Below, one piece after another: positions 17,956 to 25,759 of a DNA stretch of 64,000 nt. Position numbers and translations under genes: made by a program. Position 1 is the first letter of the stretch. Each line of letters begins with the position of its first letter. This stretch comes from Rhizobiaceae bacterium (lineage in GTDB: Bacteria > Pseudomonadota > Alphaproteobacteria > Rhizobiales > Rhizobiaceae): contig JABABQ010000050.1 of NCBI GenBank assembly GCA_014238155.1, forward strand, positions 231,660 to 295,659. Reading direction: 5' to 3'. The notes beneath the pieces are model-generated. The model had not been told where the DNA came from and made no database searches. It saw only the letters and a list, made by a program, of their open reading frames with translations.

Positions 17956-19119
17956 TCAACCGCCCAGTGGCCGAAGCAGAGCGCGGCTGATGATGTGACG
18001 CTGTATTTCAGAGGTACCTTCCCAAATGCGTTCAATGCGAGCGTCACGCCAAATGCGCTCCAGTGGCAATTCATCCATCAGTCCCATGCCGCCATGAATC
18101 TGGATCGCTTCATCGGCAACCATGGCCAGAACTTCCGTCGCCTTCAACTTGGCCATCGCCATATCGCTGTCGGTGCATCCACCGTCGTCGAATTTCGATC
18201 CGGCTTCCCAGGTCAGCAATTCAGCGGACTTCAATTCGGTGGCCATATCTGCAAGCTTGAAGCTCACACCCTGGAACTTGCCAATCTGCTGTCCAAACTG
18301 CTTGCGGTCGACGGCAAATTGCACGGCGTGCTGAAACGCCCGATCGGCACGTCCCAAACAGGTTGCCGCGACTTGCAGGCGCGTTGCCCCCAGCCAGTCA
18401 TTGGCAACATCAAACCCCGCGCCAACTTCACCAAGTATGTTTTCGCCCGGCACCCGGCAGCCATCAAATTCAAGCACCGCATTGGTATATCCGCGATGGG
18501 ACACGTTGTTGTAGCCGTCGCGTACGGCAAATCCCGGCGTGTCCTTGTCAACAAAGAATGCCGTAATTTGCGCCTTTTCACCACGCGGGGTCTGCTCGAT
18601 ACCGGTTTTCATGAAGCAAATGGCAAAACCCGCAATGTCGGCATGGCTGATGAAATGCTTGGTTCCGTTGAGCAGCCAGTCCCCACCGTCCTGCTTTGCT
18701 GTGGCCTTCATGCCGCGCAGATCAGAACCAGCCCCCGGCTCGGTCATCGCCAGACAATCCCAGGTTTCACCACGCAAACAGGGTTCCAGATATTTTTTTC
18801 GTTGCTCCGGCGTGCCGGCGCACAGGATGTTGGAAGGCCGCGCCACACAGGTCCAATGCAGGGCATAATTGGTGCGGCCAAGTTCTTTTTCATAGAGCAA
18901 CCAGGAAAGCGTATCGAGGCCACCACCACCAAATTCTTCTGGAATATTCGCCGCATAAAGCCCGGTCTGAAGCGCCTTGCCCTGCAATTCCTTCACCAGA
19001 TCAGGATCCAGCACGCCGCTACGTTCGATCTCCATCTCATGGGGATACAGTTCGTTTTCAACGAATGCACGTGTGGTTTCGACAATCAGTTTTTGTTCGT
19101 CTGAAAGGGAAAAATCCAT
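17956..19119 (-). CDS. Acyl-CoA dehydrogenase, candidate gamma-butyrobetainyl-CoA dehydrogenase
   Basis: A 387-aa FAD enzyme with the complete ACAD layout: helical N-terminal domain, beta domain with MTEPGAGSDLRGMKATA and NGTKHFISHADIAG, and C-terminal helical domain with RKQFGQQIGKFQGVSFKLADM, IQIHGGMG and the catalytic Glu in RIWEGTSEIQR. The ATG at 19119 overlaps the GNAT stop by one base (TGATG) behind a strong AGGAGGGG site. Given the operon, oxidation of gamma-butyrobetainyl-CoA to crotonobetainyl-CoA is the most economical role, but that is inference from context; the family itself is certain. Confidence 0.92.
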   Translation of the reverse strand: MDFSLSDEQKLIVETTRAFVENELYPHEMEIERSGVLDPDLVKELQGKALQTGLYAANIPEEFGGGGLDTLSWLLYEKELGRTNYALHWTCVARPSNILCAGTPEQRKKYLEPCLRGETWDCLAMTEPGAGSDLRGMKATAKQDGGDWLLNGTKHFISHADIAGFAICFMKTGIEQTPRGEKAQITAFFVDKDTPGFAVRDGYNNVSHRGYTNAVLEFDGCRVPGENILGEVGAGFDVANDWLGATRLQVAATCLGRADRAFQHAVQFAVDRKQFGQQIGKFQGVSFKLADMATELKSAELLTWEAGSKFDDGGCTDSDMAMAKLKATEVLAMVADEAIQIHGGMGLMDELPLERIWRDARIERIWEGTSEIQRHIISRALLRPLGG

Positions 19120-19616
19120 CAACCCCCTCCTTCTAGCTGGGCAAATATCGGTGCGTGAGAAAGCACGCCATCTTGATCGGCGAGACCACCTTCAACCAGT
19201 TCCAGCGCCATAAAATGCTCGCCCGAATAGGGCGATTGAAAGGCTTTCGCAGCTTCCAGATCAAATCCAAACCGGCTGTAATAGCCGGGATCCCCCAGTA
19301 CGAATACGCTGCGCCAGCCCTGCTGTCTTGCCAGATCAAGGCTTTGACGGGTCAACTCGCTGCCAATTCCCTGTCGCTGTCGGTCTGGAGAAACAGATAA
19401 CGGAGCCAGCGCTAACCCACGCTCCGGCCCGGTCACTGTTGAATAGGCAATATGACCGACAATCTGCTGTTGCTGATGCGCAACCAGTTCAAGCCCAACA
19501 TCACCGGCCTGACGCAGCCCGTTCATCAAACGTACTTCATCCCGACCGCCAAATGCCGCGGCGAGCAGTTCGTCAATCTGCTCATAATCATCTGGAGAAG
19601 TGGCGCGAATTCTCAC
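19119..19616 (-). CDS. GNAT family N-acetyltransferase
   Basis: A 165-aa GNAT protein. The acetyl-CoA pyrophosphate-binding loop is visible as SVSPDRQRQGIGSELTRQSLDLA (motif Q/R-x-x-G-x-G/A), followed by VFVLGDPGYYSRFGFDLE, the pattern of YhbS-like GNATs. The start is assigned to GTG at 19616, which overlaps the carnitine dehydrogenase stop by four bases (GTGA); a longer ORF reaches 19682 but would run inside that gene. Its tight coupling on both sides means it is translated together with the carnitine enzymes. Its acceptor is unknown. In known carnitine clusters a betainyl-CoA thioesterase accompanies the dehydrogenase, whereas here no hotdog fold is present. Confidence 0.88.
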   Translation of the reverse strand: MRIRATSPDDYEQIDELLAAAFGGRDEVRLMNGLRQAGDVGLELVAHQQQQIVGHIAYSTVTGPERGLALAPLSVSPDRQRQGIGSELTRQSLDLARQQGWRSVFVLGDPGYYSRFGFDLEAAKAFQSPYSGEHFMALELVEGGLADQDGVLSHAPIFAQLEGGG

Positions 19617-20623
19617 CGGTCGTTCGCCGCTTTGGAGCGCAATTGCGTTTCGTAATCTTTCAGCAGCTTGCCAGCGCCCCACCCCGCGCCACCATGCCCC
19701 TTGGCAAGTACCTGCATGATGCCGACGAGGTTTTCATCGCGAATACGCTCCAGATCGCGAATGCCCAAATGACCAGACTGAGCATCAGACTGGCTGGCAA
19801 TCTTGTCGATCAAGGCGGCGTCCAGCTCCGGCACATCCATCAATTTTGTCCAGGGCAGGTTCAGTGTCGGGCCGAACTGTTCGATAAAATGCCGCATCCC
19901 GGCTTCGCCACCGGCGATGCGATAGGTTTCAAACAGGCCCATCTGCGCCCAACGCATGCCAAAGGAATACCGCATGATGTCATCAAGTTCTTCGGTCGTT
20001 GTGACATCATCCTTGATCAGCCAGAGCGCCTCACGCCAGACTGCCTCCAACAACCGATCTCCGACAAAGGCATCAATTTCCTTGCGAATGACCACAGGCT
20101 TCATGCCAATCTGCTGATAGGCCTTGTTGGCGCGTTCTATGGTGTCACCGGAAGTCTGCATCCCGGCAACCAGTTCAACCAAAGGCAACAGGTAAACCGG
20201 ATTGTAGGGATGAGCGACAAACATGCGCTCCGGGTTCATCATCTTGGCCTGAATATCAGTCGGCAAAAGCCCGGATGTCGAGGATCCGATGAGGGCATTT
20301 TCCGGCGCCGCAGCATCAATCTGCATATGTATTTTTTGTTTCAGCTCAAGCCGCTCAGGAACCGATTCCTGGATAATCTCCACCGCCTCAACCGTTTCTT
20401 CAATGCTGCTGACAAAATGCAGCTCTCCTCGTTGCGGAAATGGTGCATCCGTCAACAGGCCATACGCTCGCTCTGCATTGGCCATGACTTCACCAACAAT
20501 GCGCTCGGCTTCGGGGTGAGGATCAAAAATCTTGCAATCAATGCCATTGAACACGAAACGCGCCGCCCAGGCACCGCCGATCACGCCTCCACCGACAACT
20601 GCAGCACTGGTGATGTCGGCCAT
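19613..20623 (-). CDS. lcdH: L-carnitine 3-dehydrogenase
   Basis: An NAD-dependent enzyme oxidising L-carnitine to 3-dehydrocarnitine. It is a 336-aa member of the 3-hydroxyacyl-CoA dehydrogenase superfamily. It has the Rossmann motif VVGGGVIGGAWAARFVFNG (about 9-27), the catalytic His-Glu pair in MFVAHPYNPVYLLPLVELV (about 135-155) and the carnitine-dehydrogenase-type segment AFVGDRLLEAVWREALWL. The C-terminal helical domain contains YRIAGGEAGMRHFIEQFGP. In some bacteria the protein is fused to a thioesterase domain; here it stops after the dehydrogenase. It shares one base with the preceding BKACE gene and four with the GNAT gene. Confidence 0.9.
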   Translation of the reverse strand: MADITSAAVVGGGVIGGAWAARFVFNGIDCKIFDPHPEAERIVGEVMANAERAYGLLTDAPFPQRGELHFVSSIEETVEAVEIIQESVPERLELKQKIHMQIDAAAPENALIGSSTSGLLPTDIQAKMMNPERMFVAHPYNPVYLLPLVELVAGMQTSGDTIERANKAYQQIGMKPVVIRKEIDAFVGDRLLEAVWREALWLIKDDVTTTEELDDIMRYSFGMRWAQMGLFETYRIAGGEAGMRHFIEQFGPTLNLPWTKLMDVPELDAALIDKIASQSDAQSGHLGIRDLERIRDENLVGIMQVLAKGHGGAGWGAGKLLKDYETQLRSKAANDR

Positions 20624-21531
20624 CAGACTGGCGCCTGTTTGGTCAGGTTCAAGCGCTCGCGAACAATTTCCGGCCCAACCACCTTGGCTCCCAGATTTTG
20701 AATGATCGTCACAGCACGCTCGACCAGCTGTTCATTTGTTGCCAGAACACCACGATCCAGCATCAGATTGTCTTCAAGACCGACCCGCACATTGCCTCCC
20801 GCCAAAACGGCAGCGGCAACATACGGCATCTGATTGCGTCCCAGACTGAAACCACTCCAATTCCAGCTGTCCGGCACATTGTTGACCATTGCGAGAAACG
20901 TATTGAGATCGTCCGGCGCACCCCAGGGAACACCCATGCACAACTGCACCAGCGCGTCGGCTTTCAAAATACCCTCTTCCACCAACTGCTTGGCAAACCA
21001 CAAATGCCCCGTGTCAAAGGCTTCGATCTCAGGCTTCACACCGAGTTCAGTCATCATCCCCCCCATTGCGCGCAAAGCACCCGGCGTATTGGTGGCGACA
21101 TAATCGGCTTCGGCGAAATTCATCGTTCCGCAATCCAGAGTGCAGACTTCCGGACGACATTCCGCAATATGAGCAACGCGCTCCGTTGCACCCACCAGAT
21201 CAGTGCCACTGACTGGCGGCAATGGCTGTTCAACCCCGCCAAATACCAGATCACCGCCCATGCCCGCTGTCAGGTTGAGCACCACATCAGTATCTGATTG
21301 GCGAATGCGATCCGTGACTTCGCGATAGAGTTTCAGATCACGTGCAGGTTTTCCGGTCTCCGGATCACGCACATGACAGTGCACGATGGCGGCTCCCGCC
21401 TTGGCCGCTGCGATTGCACTATTGGCAATCTGTTCCGGTGAACGCGGCACATGCGGGCTGCGATCCTGAGTCGATCCTGAACCGGTTATGGCGCAAGTGA
21501 TGAAGACTTCGCGATTCATTGCTAGTGGCAT
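20623..21531 (-). CDS. BKACE family protein, predicted dehydrocarnitine cleavage enzyme
   Basis: Beta-keto acid cleavage enzymes (DUF849) react a beta-keto acid with acetyl-CoA. For dehydrocarnitine the products are betainyl-CoA and acetoacetate. The zinc-binding HCHVRD motif (about residue 48), the [10 protein letters not shown] loop and a Glu ligand in VRVGLEDNL are all visible. The start at 21531 ([13 protein letters not shown]) has a GGGAGG site at the right distance, giving 302 aa; the longer ORF to 21552 would begin before that site. It is the first gene of the minus-strand carnitine operon and is followed directly by the L-carnitine dehydrogenase, which supports the substrate assignment. 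Other BKACE substrates cannot be excluded from sequence alone. Confidence 0.88.
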   Translation of the reverse strand: MPLAMNREVFITCAITGSGSTQDRSPHVPRSPEQIANSAIAAAKAGAAIVHCHVRDPETGKPARDLKLYREVTDRIRQSDTDVVLNLTAGMGGDLVFGGVEQPLPPVSGTDLVGATERVAHIAECRPEVCTLDCGTMNFAEADYVATNTPGALRAMGGMMTELGVKPEIEAFDTGHLWFAKQLVEEGILKADALVQLCMGVPWGAPDDLNTFLAMVNNVPDSWNWSGFSLGRNQMPYVAAAVLAGGNVRVGLEDNLMLDRGVLATNEQLVERAVTIIQNLGAKVVGPEIVRERLNLTKQAPV

Positions 21532-21579
21532 GGTTTCCTCCCAATTGACCAACAGACTGGCAGGCGTAGAAAAGTTTGC

Positions 21580-21613
21580 TTGACATATTTCGTAATTTTC
21601 ATGACATAAAACG
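21580..21613. promoter_or_regulatory. Direct-repeat operator / promoter candidate between the BKACE and CdhR genes
   Basis: The 83-base divergent gap contains TGACATATTTCG (21581-21592) and TGACATAAAACG (21602-21613), a repeat of TGACATA-N3-CG offset by 21 bases, two helical turns. This geometry is usual for AraC-family regulators such as the adjacent CdhR homologue. The first copy overlaps a TTGACA element (21580-21585) that could serve as the -35 box of the regulator gene, with CATAAA (21605-21610) as a poorly spaced -10. Confidence 0.5.
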
Positions 21614-21614
21614 T

Positions 21615-22598
21615 ATGCCCCTGCCTCTGCAAAACCCAGTTATGGTGGAGATTCTGGCTGTGGCCGGCGCAACAATGATGACGCTGGCCTCGGTAATCGA
21701 TCCATTGCGCGCTGCCAATCGACTGAACGGCAGCACTTTGTTTGAATGGTCACTGAAATCCCATGACGGCCAGCCCGTTGCCTTAAGTGGCGGACTGACA
21801 TTGCCGGTCACTGCACCGTTTCGCAGTTCAGATCAGGGGGATTATCTGATGGTGGTCGCAAGTTTTGATCACGACCGACATGCCAGCAGTGAGCTCGTAT
21901 CGGCGCTGCGCTTGGCATCGCGGAATTTCTCCGTTGTCTGTGGTGTTGAAGCCGGCACATGGCTGCTGGCCCGTGCCGGGCTGATCAACGGGCGCCATGT
22001 CACAACTCACTGGGAGGACCTGGAAACCCTGCAGCAATCATATCCAGACGCGGAAATTGACGATGCACGCTTCGTTACTGACGGTAAAATCTGGAGCTGT
22101 GGGGGTGCTTCACCGGCCTTTGACATGCTGCTGCATCTGATCAAGATGCACACCACCAGTCAGCTTGGTTTAGAAGTTGCCAGCGTCTTCGTTTATGATC
22201 AACGCCACACCGCTGATGACCACCAACCAACTACATCACTTGGCCTGCTGCAGGATAGCGAACCAAAGCTCGCAGCCGCGATTCGCATGATGGAAAATCA
22301 CATAGACAACCCGGTCACCACCGCTGCCATTGCCCGCCGTTTGGGTATTTCGGTGAAATCTCTGGAAATCCTGTTCCGCCGCGTCCTGCAAGTAACACCG
22401 GGTTCGTTCTATCTCAATTTGCGGCTTCAACAGGCACGCAAACTGGTCATCGACACCCGCCTTGGCATGCAGGAGATTGCCATTCGCACCGGATTTGGCA
22501 GCCAATCGGCCTTTTCCCGCGCCTTTCGCAACGCTTTCAGCCTAGCCCCGCTCAATCTGCGGCATTCGAGGCATCAATCGCCCCTCGCGCAAAGCTAG
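21615..22598 (+). CDS. cdhR: GlxA/CdhR-family transcriptional regulator (DJ-1/PfpI-like domain plus AraC HTH)
   Basis: A 327-aa regulator. Residues about 10-190 form the class-I glutamine-amidotransferase-like sensor domain ([54 protein letters not shown]). Residues about 225-320 are two AraC-type helix-turn-helix motifs ([23 protein letters not shown] and [21 protein letters not shown]). Homologues named CdhR activate carnitine dehydrogenase operons, which fits its divergent position next to this operon. The ATG at 21615 has no Shine-Dalgarno sequence and the promoter-like elements end just before it, so a leaderless message is possible; the ATG at 21642 is the alternative. Its 3' end overlaps the nucleosidase gene tail-to-tail by 57 bases. 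Confidence 0.88.
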   Translation: MPLPLQNPVMVEILAVAGATMMTLASVIDPLRAANRLNGSTLFEWSLKSHDGQPVALSGGLTLPVTAPFRSSDQGDYLMVVASFDHDRHASSELVSALRLASRNFSVVCGVEAGTWLLARAGLINGRHVTTHWEDLETLQQSYPDAEIDDARFVTDGKIWSCGGASPAFDMLLHLIKMHTTSQLGLEVASVFVYDQRHTADDHQPTTSLGLLQDSEPKLAAAIRMMENHIDNPVTTAAIARRLGISVKSLEILFRRVLQVTPGSFYLNLRLQQARKLVIDTRLGMQEIAIRTGFGSQSAFSRAFRNAFSLAPLNLRHSRHQSPLAQS

Positions 22599-23204
22599 TT
22601 CGATCTGATCGACTGCGGATGCCAATCTTTCATCAATCACCGACAAATATCGGGTCCAGTCACTGTATTCAGCTACGGGATGCGCCCCGTCTGAAATACC
22701 CCGCACTCCCAGCAGCGGTACTCCGGCCGTCAAACACGCCCGCATGATTGCCCAGGTTTCCATGTCCACCATGTCCTGTTCAACGCTTTGATAAGCCGCT
22801 CCGGACACCACATTGGCCCCTGTACTAATCGATGCGCCCGTCAGACCCTCGACGGCCATCCCCAAATCAATTTCAGCTGGCAGGTTGGAAAATGGTGTTA
22901 CACCCTTTGGAAAGCCAAAGGCCGAAGCATCCATATCCCGATAGGCGACCGACGAAACCTGATAGACATGTGCCTGCTGGAGACTGGCCGAACCCGCACT
23001 GCCGAGCGAGATAACCAGATCCACATTGCGGTTCTGAGTCAAAAATGCAGCCATGTGCAACGCTGCTTCCACAGGGCCCACCTGGCAAATCAAAGGCTGA
23101 AACCGCGATTGCAGCGCATCAAGATATTCCGCCTGCGTCGCCATCACGTATAAAACCCTCACACCTTCGACGGTTTTTATTGCGGCATTGTCGACATCAA
23201 TCAT
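22542..23204 (-). CDS. Nucleoside phosphorylase superfamily protein, MTA/SAH nucleosidase-like
   Basis: A 220-aa member of the PNP_UDP_1 family. Signatures seen are LVISLGSAGS (about 72-81), VSSVAYRDMDASAFG, the ribose-binding Glu region DMVDMETWAIMRACLTAGVPLL (about 155-176) and the catalytic Asp in VRGISDGA. Such proteins cleave the glycosidic bond of 5'-methylthioadenosine, S-adenosylhomocysteine or futalosine; which one is not evident. The ATG at 23204 is preferred over the longer ORF because a GAGGAA site lies upstream and because it overlaps the stop of a 42-aa ORF by ATGA. Confidence 0.82.
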   Translation of the reverse strand: MIDVDNAAIKTVEGVRVLYVMATQAEYLDALQSRFQPLICQVGPVEAALHMAAFLTQNRNVDLVISLGSAGSASLQQAHVYQVSSVAYRDMDASAFGFPKGVTPFSNLPAEIDLGMAVEGLTGASISTGANVVSGAAYQSVEQDMVDMETWAIMRACLTAGVPLLGVRGISDGAHPVAEYSDWTRYLSVIDERLASAVDQIELALREGRLMPRMPQIERG

Positions 23205-23329
23205 TGGTATTTTTCCTCGCCTGACCGAGCCCAGTCCACGCCATTCACAGCCCACATTTCGCCGATGGACACACCAGTGGCCTGCTCCATCACAGCATAC
23301 TTTGCCATCAAGTTGGGGTTGTTAGCCAT
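23201..23329 (-). CDS. Small hypothetical protein (42 aa) coupled to the nucleosidase gene
   Basis: An ORF beginning MANNPNLMAKYAVMEQATG and ending GVDWARSGEEKYQ. Its TGA overlaps the ATG of the nucleosidase by four bases (ATGA). The coding sequence itself supplies the nucleosidase ribosome site, which is a typical translational-coupling arrangement. Codon choice resembles neighbouring genes. No signal peptide or known motif is seen, and the upstream ribosome site (GGGAA) is weak. It could equally be a leader peptide. Confidence 0.35.
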   Translation of the reverse strand: MANNPNLMAKYAVMEQATGVSIGEMWAVNGVDWARSGEEKYQ

Positions 23330-23567
23330 GGATTTGTTCCCGCAAACACCAATTTCTCAGCGTTTTTCCAGCATCAACAGGTTCGCCGGTATCACCTGCA
23401 ATGTCAGCGGTGAGCGACGATGTCGGCGGCAAGCAGAGAGCGGCGTCAGTTATGAATGATTAGCACCGTTCAACAACACCTCACTTCAATTTGAACGAAC
23501 CAGGCCTCAAATCTTCTCAAAAACACTATATTAGGTGGGTACACGAACCTGTTTTGGAGCTTGGCCA
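23330..23567. other. Intergenic region upstream of msrB without a recognised gene
   Basis: Together with the 42-aa ORF this fills the 363-base gap between the nucleosidase and msrB. The plus-strand 64-codon ORF here (23265-23459) shows no coding signature. The promoters of msrB (plus) and of the small ORF and nucleosidase (minus) must lie here; I could not identify a convincing -35/-10 or ECF-type box. Confidence 0.5.
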
Positions 23568-24137
23568 ATGAACCGCCGTGCATTTTTATTTGGAACTTCT
23601 GCTGTTTTAGTCGGCCTCGCCGGATCGCAAATGGCGGGGCTCCGGGTTACCCCGGTCATCAATGAGGCCAATGCGGCCAACGACCCTTTGGCAACGGCGA
23701 CCGATTTTGGCGCGAACCTGATGCCTGAATCCATAGTTCCTATCAAAATGAGCGAAGAAGAATGGCGCAACAAACTGTCTGCAAATCAATATGCGGTACT
23801 TCGGAAAGAGGCGACCGAACGGGCCTTCACCTCTCCGTTAAATGACGAAAAGCGGGTTGGTACTTTCCACTGTGCCGGTTGTGACCTGCCGCTGTATCGC
23901 AGCGAAACCAAATTTGACAGCGGCACCGGGTGGCCGAGCTATTATGAAGCCATCAAAAGTGCCGTTGGCACCCGAACCGACTATGGCCTGTTCCTGCCAC
24001 GCACCGAAGTTCACTGCGCTCGTTGCGAAGGACATCAAGGTCACATATTTGGCGATGGTCCAGCCCCAACCTATAACCGTCACTGCATCAACGGCCTTGC
24101 GATGATATTCAAGCCAGACGCCATCGTGGCTCAATAG
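23568..24137 (+). CDS. msrB: Peptide-methionine (R)-S-oxide reductase MsrB with Tat-like signal
   Basis: This enzyme repairs the R-epimer of methionine sulfoxide in proteins. The C-terminal 130 residues hold the whole MsrB domain: zinc CxxC pairs CAGC and CARC, FDSGTGWPSYYEAI, GHQGHIFGDGP and the catalytic Cys in NRHCINGLAM. Unlike cytoplasmic MsrB, it begins MNRRAFLFGTSAVLVGLAGSQMAG, a twin-arginine-type signal. It should therefore act in the periplasm. The ATG at 23568 has a GGAG site eight bases upstream. It faces an anti-sigma/sigma pair across a shared hairpin. A link to envelope oxidative stress controlled by that sigma factor is inference. Confidence 0.93.
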   Translation: MNRRAFLFGTSAVLVGLAGSQMAGLRVTPVINEANAANDPLATATDFGANLMPESIVPIKMSEEEWRNKLSANQYAVLRKEATERAFTSPLNDEKRVGTFHCAGCDLPLYRSETKFDSGTGWPSYYEAIKSAVGTRTDYGLFLPRTEVHCARCEGHQGHIFGDGPAPTYNRHCINGLAMIFKPDAIVAQ

Positions 24138-24141
24138 CGCT

Positions 24142-24172
24142 TGGCCCGAATGGTGCAAAACCAGTCGGGGCC
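24142..24172. terminator. Bidirectional terminator-like hairpin between msrB and the anti-sigma gene
   Basis: The convergent gap folds as tggcccga (24142-24149) with tcggggcca (24164-24172, one bulged g), and inside it tggt (24151-24154) with acca (24160-24163) around a five-base loop. It begins four bases after the msrB stop. T-runs are weak on both sides, so the terminator role is likely rather than certain. Confidence 0.55.
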
Positions 24173-24178
24173 AGCAGT

Positions 24179-24988
24179 TTATTTCGGATTGACGTTCTCG
24201 ACCAGCTTGCCCTTGTAGATCACCGGTCCGGTTGCCTGTGGCTCAGGTGACCCACCGGGCGGCTCCACCGAAATCGCCAGCAGGTCGCCATCCTTGGCCT
24301 GTATATCCTTCAGGTCGAATTCACCCTCGCCAACCAGACCGACGGAAACCGCAGCCAGACCATTTGGCACATACCACAATTCCAGACTCTTGCCGTCCGG
24401 GCGCTCAACACCAATGCTTCGGACGGTGACACTACCGGTTTTGGCATCAATATTGATCACCAATGAAGGTTGATCACCATTGGCGTTAACAACCGCGAAA
24501 TATTGCTTGCCTGACAGGACATTGCCCTGTGCCATCTGCTCCTGCGACGACGACAATGGAGACGGCGGGGCAAACGGATTAATTGGACTATTGATGATGT
24601 AAGCCCCCAGCCCGATTGCGGCGATGGTTGCTGCAACTGCCCCTAGACGCCAGCGACGAACACTGCGACGTAACGTGTTTGTAACATTGTCGTTGGCGGC
24701 TATTGCCACCGATACAGGTTTGCCAGATGAGCCATCATCAGTTGGCCCGGTTGATGTGTCTTCGGCCGGGTTCGGCAGTGCCGTATCAATACGTTTCCAA
24801 AGGCCTTTGGGTGGTGCTTCTGGTGACACGGAGGCATTCAGGGACCCAAAAGTGCGTTCCCAGAACTGCACGTCATCGCGGGTCGTTGCATCTGTTTCAA
24901 TGGATGCTTCAAACGCCGTGCGCTCTACTGCCGACAGGGTGCCGATCACATATTCACCAGCGTCCAGTTTTCTTTCCCGCTCACTCAT
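24179..24988 (-). CDS. Anti-sigma factor, RskA/ChrR-like, single transmembrane segment
   Basis: A 269-aa membrane-bound regulator that would hold the adjacent ECF sigma factor. The cytoplasmic part (1-105) has the anti-sigma-K pattern GEYVIGTLSAVERTAFEASIETDATTRDDVQFWERTFG. One transmembrane helix lies around 112-132 (LGAVAATIAAIGLGAYII), and the periplasmic RskA domain follows (ISVEPPGGSPEPQATGPVIYKGKL near the end). Its ATG is seven bases behind the sigma stop, so the two form an operon. No zinc-binding HxxxCxxC motif is visible, unlike ZAS-type anti-sigmas, so regulated proteolysis is the likelier release mechanism (inference). Confidence 0.88.
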   Translation of the reverse strand: MSERERKLDAGEYVIGTLSAVERTAFEASIETDATTRDDVQFWERTFGSLNASVSPEAPPKGLWKRIDTALPNPAEDTSTGPTDDGSSGKPVSVAIAANDNVTNTLRRSVRRWRLGAVAATIAAIGLGAYIINSPINPFAPPSPLSSSQEQMAQGNVLSGKQYFAVVNANGDQPSLVINIDAKTGSVTVRSIGVERPDGKSLELWYVPNGLAAVSVGLVGEGEFDLKDIQAKDGDLLAISVEPPGGSPEPQATGPVIYKGKLVENVNPK

Positions 24989-24995
24989 AACTGGC

Positions 24996-25544
24996 TCACT
25001 CTCGCTCCAGGCATGACCGCAGGGCCAGCAACCCTCGTCGCAGCCTGGTCTTTATGGTTCCCACCGGGGAATCAAACCGTTCAGCAAGTTCTTCGCGTGA
25101 AAATCCTTCATAATAGGCTAACAGCACATAATTGCGATCGTCTTCCTTCATCTCGCCCAGACAAAAGCGCAGCGTTTCCAGTTCAGCAAGATCAACATTC
25201 TCGGCGTCGCGACCGCCGAGCTGAAAAATTTCTTCTTCGTCCCCCGGCTCGTCAATAGTCTGCTCCGGCCGTGCCGTGCGGATTATGTCGATAGCCCGGT
25301 TGCGGGCAATCGTCGCCATCCAGGTTATCGGTTTGCCCTGTACCGGATCATAGCTGCCGGCCTTTTGCCAGATCTTCAAATAAACGTCCTGCAAGACGTC
25401 TTCCGCCTTCTGTGTGTTCTTTAAGATACGCAGCACAACGCCATACAGTTTCGCCGACGATCTGTCATATAGTGTGCGAAATGCGTCCCGGTCACCACTG
25501 GCCGTCGCTTCAAGCAGGCTTTCCAGCGTCACAGCAGAACTCAT
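24996..25544 (-). CDS. ECF-family RNA polymerase sigma factor (SigK-like)
   Basis: A 182-aa group-4 sigma factor. Region 2 covers FRTLYDRSSAKLYGVVLRIL through AEDVLQDVYLKIWQKAGSYDPVQGKPITWMATIARNRAIDIIR (about 20-88). Region 4 covers the C-terminal helix-turn-helix VLLAYYEGFSREELAERFDSPVGTIKTRLRRGLLALRSCLE (about 140-180). Between them lies an acidic linker. A GGATGA site precedes the ATG. It is followed by its presumed anti-sigma factor. Regulon members are not identifiable here; the convergent msrB gene is a plausible target because sigma/anti-sigma/msr groupings occur in other proteobacteria. Confidence 0.92.
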   Translation of the reverse strand: MSSAVTLESLLEATASGDRDAFRTLYDRSSAKLYGVVLRILKNTQKAEDVLQDVYLKIWQKAGSYDPVQGKPITWMATIARNRAIDIIRTARPEQTIDEPGDEEEIFQLGGRDAENVDLAELETLRFCLGEMKEDDRNYVLLAYYEGFSREELAERFDSPVGTIKTRLRRGLLALRSCLERE

Positions 25545-25759
25545 TTATCATCCATTCCCATCAAATCAACATTCGCCAAAACCGCACAAGAATAGTGGCA
25601 AGGCTAGCAAAATTCTCCATGCACAGACAACAGGACTTTGTAAAGAGGCAGAATTATCGTGCCGATTGACTTCTGCGTACGGCTTACCCATGAAGCAGCC
25701 ATCATCTCGTGTTTCGTTTGGTGCCAACTCATTTGTCAAACTCACAATCGCATACCGAT

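Noticed and set aside
17953..19104. 383-codon plus-strand ORF opposite the acyl-CoA dehydrogenase
   Set aside because: Exact shadow of a motif-complete gene on the other strand; the translation has no family signature and is rich in the unusual residues typical of antisense frames.
19328..20701. 457-codon plus-strand ORF opposite the GNAT and carnitine dehydrogenase genes
   Set aside because: Antisense frame kept open by codon bias; no recognisable domain and no ribosome site.
23265..23459. 64-codon plus-strand ORF upstream of msrB
   Set aside because: No ribosome site, no conserved-looking segment, and it overlaps a minus-strand ORF with a better coupling signal.
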